IMG/VR virus record: IMGVR_UViG_3300045918_000170 | Span: 1 to 32,044 of that record | Origin: a virus | Strand: one strand, 5' to 3' | DNA length: 32,044 bases | Shown here: positions 28,276 through 32,044 of the stretch, in pieces | Numbering within the stretch: the first letter of the stretch is position 1 | How the letters are laid out: each line of letters opens with the position of its first letter | Translations under genes and position numbers: made by a program | Notes under the pieces: generated by a model | Seen by the model: only the letters and a program-made list of their open reading frames with translations | Database searches by the model: none | What the model was told of the DNA's origin: nothing

Positions 28276-30012
28276 TCACAAATACGAGGCGGCACAAAAC
28301 CCCACGCTGACGCCCGCGCTGGCCCGGGCACTGTTGAGGGCGCGAGTGCGCACACCAGCGTTGCCGCCGTTGCTCCAACTGCCACGCGAAATCACACAAA
28401 GCTGATCCAATATGTACTGGTAAAACTCATCAGACCCAAACAGGCTGATGCCTGCAGCACTGGTGCCACCCGCTGCAGGTAAGCCCAGCATGGTCAGGGC
28501 GCGGCCGTTGGCGGTGCTCATGTCAAACACTGCATTGGTACCGTTGCCAAATTTTGTGCTGTTGGTATTGGCTGCAGCAGCTGTGGTGAAGTTGACCGTA
28601 ACTGCATCAAACTGGGCGGCCACACCCGCAGCACCCCAATGGTCGGTGGCGGTGCTCGCGCCACTGGTGACAGCGGCAATGTCTACCGAGGTTTTGAGCG
28701 TATAGAAGATGCCGGTGTTGCCTGTGCCACCAGATGTGTAGGCGGTGTAGCCAGTGCCATCCACACCGTCGAGTGTGTAGGTGTTGGCATCAACCACCGT
28801 GACGGTGTAGAAGCGGTCGTTGATTTGCGTCATACCCACCACAGAGCGGATGTTTACCACCGTGCCGGTGACATAACCATGCGCTGCGCTGGTAATGCTC
28901 ACCGGGTTGGCTTGGGTAGCTGCTGTGATGGCCTTGCTCACAGCAATGCTGGTCATGCCAGGATTGATTTTGTAGATGTTGCCATTGGTGTCTGCAATAC
29001 CGCAGGCCTGGCCGTTGTGGGTGGTTTTGGCAAAGGGTGAGCCTGAGCCGGTTTGGGCCATGTTGGGCTGGCTGCTGGCACCTGCGGTGATATAGGTCAC
29101 CGTTGTGTCGTTGATGTCTTTCAGGGCGTTGTTGTTGTTGCCTTTGACAAAATTGGTTATGCCGGCGGCGTCGTACCACGCACAGAATGTGGCAGCCTTG
29201 CTGGCTTGGGCGTGGGCTTCGCTGATTCGCGCCAATGCATCAGCCATGAACACGGATTCAGGGAAGAACTTGGCGCCACGCGATTTGGCAGCCTGCAATG
29301 CCCCGTAATAGGCGTTGACAGGGGTTTGCCCATTGGCGGTGCAGCCGGTAAAACCGACCTGCCCCGCACCAGGTGCGCTGACCATGGGCATGGCCCGCGC
29401 AATGGAGCTGGCAACCGTGCCGTTTTGCGAGCAGTCGTATTTGTCCCGGAAAAAACCAATCTGATTGGCCCCGGCGTTCACAAAGGCACGGTGCAGGTAA
29501 TAGCCTTGCGCGTTAGCTGCGGCTTCATTTGTAAAAAAGCCTGGTGATTTGACATCGATGCTGTTGGCACCATAGGTGGCAAAGGTCGGGTTCTGGGTAT
29601 GCCCAAGCCTGAAATAAAAGGCGGGCACCCACACCATGATGGATCCATCGGAGTATTGGTAGTTACCATAGTTGTCGCCCGCAGGGTCTTGCGTACCGTA
29701 CAGGGCGCTGTAGCCGGTGGGCAGGACGGGACAAATACCAACACCGAAGCCTTGCTGGCCGGGGGTGCCGATATCGTTTGACGGGTGTGCTGTAACCATT
29801 ATGGGACCGGCCAAAAAGTTGGTGGTACCGTTTGCTGCAGCTACAGCAACTACGGGTTGTGCATCAAATTCAAACTGGCCAGTTCCCATCAATTGATAGG
29901 CTTCAGCATCAGGGCGCCACTCTGCTTGCGCAATTTTCCAGACTGATTGCTTGCCGGTATATGCAAGTTCTGAGAAGTTTTCAGAACTCCCGATGTATTT
30001 GATTTTAGGCAT
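28276..30012 (-). CDS. DGR target protein with C-terminal variable C-type-lectin-like domain
   Basis: A 578-residue protein whose residues 538-574 are the VR. N-terminal part (1-120): MPKIKYIGSSENFSELAYTG and a strand-rich segment like phage virion anchors. Middle (125-340): IMVWVPAFYFRLGH and GYYLHRAFVNAGANQIGFFR, typical of formylglycine-enzyme/C-type-lectin-like DGR targets. Residues 361-430 are an inserted FCCH-like domain (ITSAAHGYVTGTVVNIRSVV, NDRFYTVTVVDANTYTLDGV). The end (FGSDEFYQYILDQLCVISRG, WSNGGNAGVR, VGFCAASYL) is the lectin-fold binding face. Residues 545, 547, 556, 558, 561, 564, 565, 567, 568 and 569 differ from those the template would encode. It is probably a receptor- or surface-binding virion protein displayed on or near the head. 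Confidence 0.92.
   Translation of the reverse strand: MPKIKYIGSSENFSELAYTGKQSVWKIAQAEWRPDAEAYQLMGTGQFEFDAQPVVAVAAANGTTNFLAGPIMVTAHPSNDIGTPGQQGFGVGICPVLPTGYSALYGTQDPAGDNYGNYQYSDGSIMVWVPAFYFRLGHTQNPTFATYGANSIDVKSPGFFTNEAAANAQGYYLHRAFVNAGANQIGFFRDKYDCSQNGTVASSIARAMPMVSAPGAGQVGFTGCTANGQTPVNAYYGALQAAKSRGAKFFPESVFMADALARISEAHAQASKAATFCAWYDAAGITNFVKGNNNNALKDINDTTVTYITAGASSQPNMAQTGSGSPFAKTTHNGQACGIADTNGNIYKINPGMTSIAVSKAITAATQANPVSITSAAHGYVTGTVVNIRSVVGMTQINDRFYTVTVVDANTYTLDGVDGTGYTAYTSGGTGNTGIFYTLKTSVDIAAVTSGASTATDHWGAAGVAAQFDAVTVNFTTAAAANTNSTKFGNGTNAVFDMSTANGRALTMLGLPAAGGTSAAGISLFGSDEFYQYILDQLCVISRGSWSNGGNAGVRTRALNSARASAGVSVGFCAASYL
28290..28402 (-). repeat. DGR variable repeat (VR)
   Basis: A 113-base copy of the TR at the 3' end of the target gene, ending 14 bases before the stop codon region. 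It keeps all TR bases except 14 that are adenine in the TR. The invariant 3' block (GTGGGGTTTTGTGCCG) is the likely initiation-of-mutagenic-homing region. It encodes the ligand-facing residues of the C-type-lectin-like domain. Confidence 0.96.
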
Positions 30013-30079
30013 GGTTGACCTTTGAAGTTACTCTGAAATGCGTTGCAGGCTGCAGCGCATTGCGCAGCATTGGCGGGGG

Positions 30080-30286
30080 TTACTCTGCCGCTGGGTCAGC
30101 AGTGGATTGGGTGTCTTCCTTGGACGCTTTGGCTTTGGAATCTTTGACTTCAGCAGCCCAACCCTCTTCGCAAGCGACGCGGATCAGGTCTTCGTCTTCG
30201 GTCTCAATGACTTCACCAGCGGTGTGCTGTTGCACATTCACATGTTGGTGTGCCCAAGTAAATGTTTTTTTGACTTCGAGTTGCAT
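30080..30286 (-). CDS. Small head-region protein
   Basis: A 68-residue protein from ATG 30286 with TTGGAG seven bases upstream; the TTG at 30298 is rejected. The sequence QLEVKKTFTWAHQHVNVQQH followed by TAGEVIETEDEDLIRVACEE, then GWAAEVKDSKAKASKED, is a well-known small protein of siphophage head modules located after the capsid gene. It is acidic with a Lys/Ala/Ser-rich tail. Possible roles are capsid completion or minor head protein; I cannot say which. It lies between the MCP terminator-like hairpin and the DGR target. Confidence 0.68.
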   Translation of the reverse strand: MQLEVKKTFTWAHQHVNVQQHTAGEVIETEDEDLIRVACEEGWAAEVKDSKAKASKEDTQSTADPAAE

Positions 30287-30301
30287 GGTTTGCTCCAAAT
30301 G

Positions 30302-30335
30302 AAAGGCCCTTTGAAATGACTCTCAAAGGGCCTTT
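30302..30335. terminator. Strong hairpin between major capsid and small protein genes
   Basis: AAAGGCCCTTTGA (30302-30314) and its exact complement (30323-30335) form a 13-bp perfect stem with an eight-base loop. On the minus strand the hairpin is followed by CATTT, not a long T tract, so it is a weak terminator or an mRNA-stabilising/attenuating structure. It lies 13 bases after the capsid stop, a common place for a hairpin that keeps capsid mRNA abundant. Confidence 0.65.
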
Positions 30336-30347
30336 GTGGGTTAAAAA

Positions 30348-31733
30348 TCAGGCAGCGGCGATCTTCAGCAGCTTGATGGCCTGGGTGTTGCGCAGCTTGC
30401 CACCCACACGCTTGCGGATGTAGAACTTGACGTAACCAGGCGTGGTGACTTCGTCACGGGTCATGCGCATGCCAACACGATCGGCAATGAGGTAGCCTTC
30501 TTTGAAGTCACCAAACGCCAAGGGGAAGGCATTGGCTGCAACCACCGGCATGTCTTCCGCCTCTGTAACACCATAACCCATGAAGGTGGCGGGCTGACTG
30601 GCCACCAGGCTTGGCTGCCACAGGTATTGGTTCTGGGCATCTTTGTATTTGCGCATGGCAGCCAGCACAAGTTTGCTGGTGAGCCAGTTGGCGTTGTTCC
30701 GATACCTGGCACGCAAACTGTAGACGATGTCGTAAAACAAGTCTGCGCTGGTTGGCATGGCCGCTGCGCCACCGGATGCGATGTATTGCAGGGTGCCAAA
30801 TGCACGCGATGCGTCTGCCGTAGCCACTGGAGCTGGTCCACCCAAAATGCCGGTGGGTTTTTTGGTGCCGTTACCAGCAACAAAGGCTGCGCCCTCACCC
30901 TGTGCAATGGCTTCGGATGCGCTGTCAATCAACCAGCCCTCCACATCAAAGAAGAGGTCATCAAGCGACTCTTCAGAGGCTTGTGGCTTGGCGCTGGCCA
31001 TGCCAAAAGTCGGCGCAATTTCAGCCAGGTCAGGTGTGTTGGTCTGGTTGCGTGCGTCGGTTTCACCCAACCACTCAAAGCCTGCGCCGTTAATGTCAAA
31101 AAGCTCTTTATAGTCAGAACTGCCAACCGTGCGGACCATGGCCAGTTGGCGAAGAGGGGAAATGTCAACCGACAGGCGGGCAATGGTGCGCTCAATAATT
31201 TCAGGCAACGCATAACCACCAGCAGCCACCACGTTGGTGACCGTCGCGGCCGACCGGGTTTCCAAAGCGTCGGCTTTCCTTTTGGCTTCCAGGGCTTTTT
31301 GGGTGACGCTGGCACGTTGTTGACGCTCTTGGTCACCAGGTGCACGCACCCAGTCAAAGAAGGCGTTTTTGTAGGCGATGGCCTCAGCAGACTCGCGTTG
31401 CTCGCGGTCACCATGCATGGCGCCGGGGCGATTCATCTTGGCTTCGAGCTTTTCCAGCTTGGTCTTGGCTTCGTTGATCGAGTCAATGTGCTCATCCATG
31501 CGGGCCAGTTTGGCATCCAACTCAGCCGTGCCCTTGCCGGCCTTGATGGCTTCGATGCGGGTGTCGTTGGTCTTTTTGTATTCATCAAACGCAGTGGCGA
31601 TCTTGTCGAGCGCATCAGCCACAGATTTGATGGAAGGGTCTTCGCGCTTTTCGTAGACGCCGAAGGTTGCAGCTTTGGCTTGGAAAGCAGCAAAGTGCGC
31701 GGCCATGATGGCCAGGGTGGCAAATTTTTTCAT
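30348..31733 (-). CDS. HK97-fold major capsid protein with N-terminal scaffold domain
   Basis: A 461-residue protein. Residues 1-25 look like a hydrophobic leader (ATLAIMAAHFAAFQAKAATF). Residues about 30-110 form a coiled-coil delta/scaffold domain (VADALDKIATAFDEYKKTND, KLARMDEHIDSINEAKTKLE). The HK97 body starts after the likely protease cut site near 110-165. Body motifs: AAGGYALPEIIERTIARLSV, SPLRQLAMVRTV, FEWLGETDARNQTNTPDLAE, EGWLIDSASEAIAQGEGAAF, GNGTKKPTGIL and YGVTEAEDMPVVAANAFPLA near the end. It builds the icosahedral head. The preceding gene encodes the protease. It directly precedes the DGR cassette via the small protein gene. Confidence 0.93.
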   Translation of the reverse strand: MKKFATLAIMAAHFAAFQAKAATFGVYEKREDPSIKSVADALDKIATAFDEYKKTNDTRIEAIKAGKGTAELDAKLARMDEHIDSINEAKTKLEKLEAKMNRPGAMHGDREQRESAEAIAYKNAFFDWVRAPGDQERQQRASVTQKALEAKRKADALETRSAATVTNVVAAGGYALPEIIERTIARLSVDISPLRQLAMVRTVGSSDYKELFDINGAGFEWLGETDARNQTNTPDLAEIAPTFGMASAKPQASEESLDDLFFDVEGWLIDSASEAIAQGEGAAFVAGNGTKKPTGILGGPAPVATADASRAFGTLQYIASGGAAAMPTSADLFYDIVYSLRARYRNNANWLTSKLVLAAMRKYKDAQNQYLWQPSLVASQPATFMGYGVTEAEDMPVVAANAFPLAFGDFKEGYLIADRVGMRMTRDEVTTPGYVKFYIRKRVGGKLRNTQAIKLLKIAAA

Positions 31734-31755
31734 GATGGTTTCTTTCAGGGTGTGA

Positions 31756-32044
31756 TTACTGGGATGACAGGGAAGCGATCAGCCGCTGGGCTGACTTGAG
31801 GGCTTTGGCGGTCGAATCCGCGGAATCACTCCGCTCTTCTCCCATCCGCATGACGCGAGACACAAGTGCCGTTGCGTCGGCTTTGCTGAATCCAGAATCT
31901 CTCAGGATTCGCTCGGCATCTTTGGGTGTAGCCATGTCACCAGCAGACTTGATGGTGGTGACACGGGCTTTTTCATTCGCTGGAAATGTGACCAGGGAGA
32001 CTTCCCACAGGTCAATTTCGGTGAGGGTACGCACATCGGTGGTT
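31756..32044 (-). CDS. HK97-family prohead protease, 5' end outside the window
   Basis: The frame runs off the right edge, so only the last 95 or so residues are seen: VRTLTEIDLWEVSLVTFPAN EKARV and a C-terminal helical tail (ERILRDSGFSKADATALVSR, STAKALKSAQRLIASLSSQ). The LTEIDLWEVSLVTFPAN segment is the hallmark end of the prohead protease catalytic domain (U35/S78), which matures the capsid by cutting off the scaffold domain. It stops 22 bases before the capsid ATG, the standard order protease-capsid. The portal gene should lie further right. Confidence 0.9.
   Translation of the reverse strand, partial: TTDVRTLTEIDLWEVSLVTFPANEKARVTTIKSAGDMATPKDAERILRDSGFSKADATALVSRVMRMGEERSDSADSTAKALKSAQRLIASLSSQ

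Noticed and set aside
30627-31799. 390-codon plus-strand ORF
   Set aside because: Antisense to the major capsid gene, whose identity is clear.

Overview
The window looks like about three quarters of a temperate siphovirus (lambda/HK97-like) genome from a Gram-negative host, most likely a betaproteobacterium of the Burkholderiales. That host is inferred from the GC-rich coding style, the YdaS-type Cro and CP76-type CII-like regulators, the repressor type and a tRNA-Cys-derived attachment core. It is not proven. No ordinary chromosomal gene is visible. The left edge cuts a Toprim primase and the right edge cuts the prohead protease. Terminase and portal are not in view and should lie just beyond the right edge.

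Layout. 1-2636 (minus) is a leftward early operon: YdaS/Cro-like regulator, CII-like regulator, winged-helix protein, Toprim primase. 2641-4086 is the immunity region. A plus-strand repressor operon (repressor without a peptidase domain, an exported small protein, a membrane-anchored HIRAN-like protein, a terminator) is flanked by two operator clusters. Their 13-bp sites repeat every 24 bp, and both clusters embed a TTGACA promoter element between two sites. 4128-9986 (plus) is the rightward early operon: small membrane proteins, a 3'-5' exonuclease, a ParB-like protein, a DUF4406 protein, an excisionase-like HTH protein and several unknowns, nearly all joined by ATGA/GTGA overlaps. A convergent tyrosine integrase (9952-11091, minus) is followed by an attachment site made of the 3' half of a tRNA-Cys gene. 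Phage genes lie on both sides of that site, so this is attP in an unintegrated or circular genome.

11434-32044 (minus) is the late operon, read from the right edge leftwards: prohead protease, HK97 major capsid, a small protein, a complete diversity-generating retroelement (DGR), putative decoration proteins, head-tail connectors, tail tube, frameshifted tail assembly chaperone, tape measure, tail tip proteins, tail-tip J protein, fibre, a small HExxH metalloprotein and membrane/holin-like proteins. It ends at a strong terminator.

The most exciting content is the DGR at about 26492-30012: a 578-residue target gene with a variable repeat (VR) at its 3' end, an Avd-like accessory gene, a 113-nt template repeat (TR) and a reverse transcriptase with YMDD. 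TR and VR differ at 14 positions, and every one of them is an adenine in the template. The cassette sits next to the major capsid gene, not among the tail fibre genes, which suggests that it may diversify a head-associated or decoration protein. Further points of note are a canonical A AAA AAC frameshift site in the chaperone gene, a structural protein with ten 24-residue repeats, and two homopolymer tracts at gene starts that look like either sequencing errors or slippage switches.
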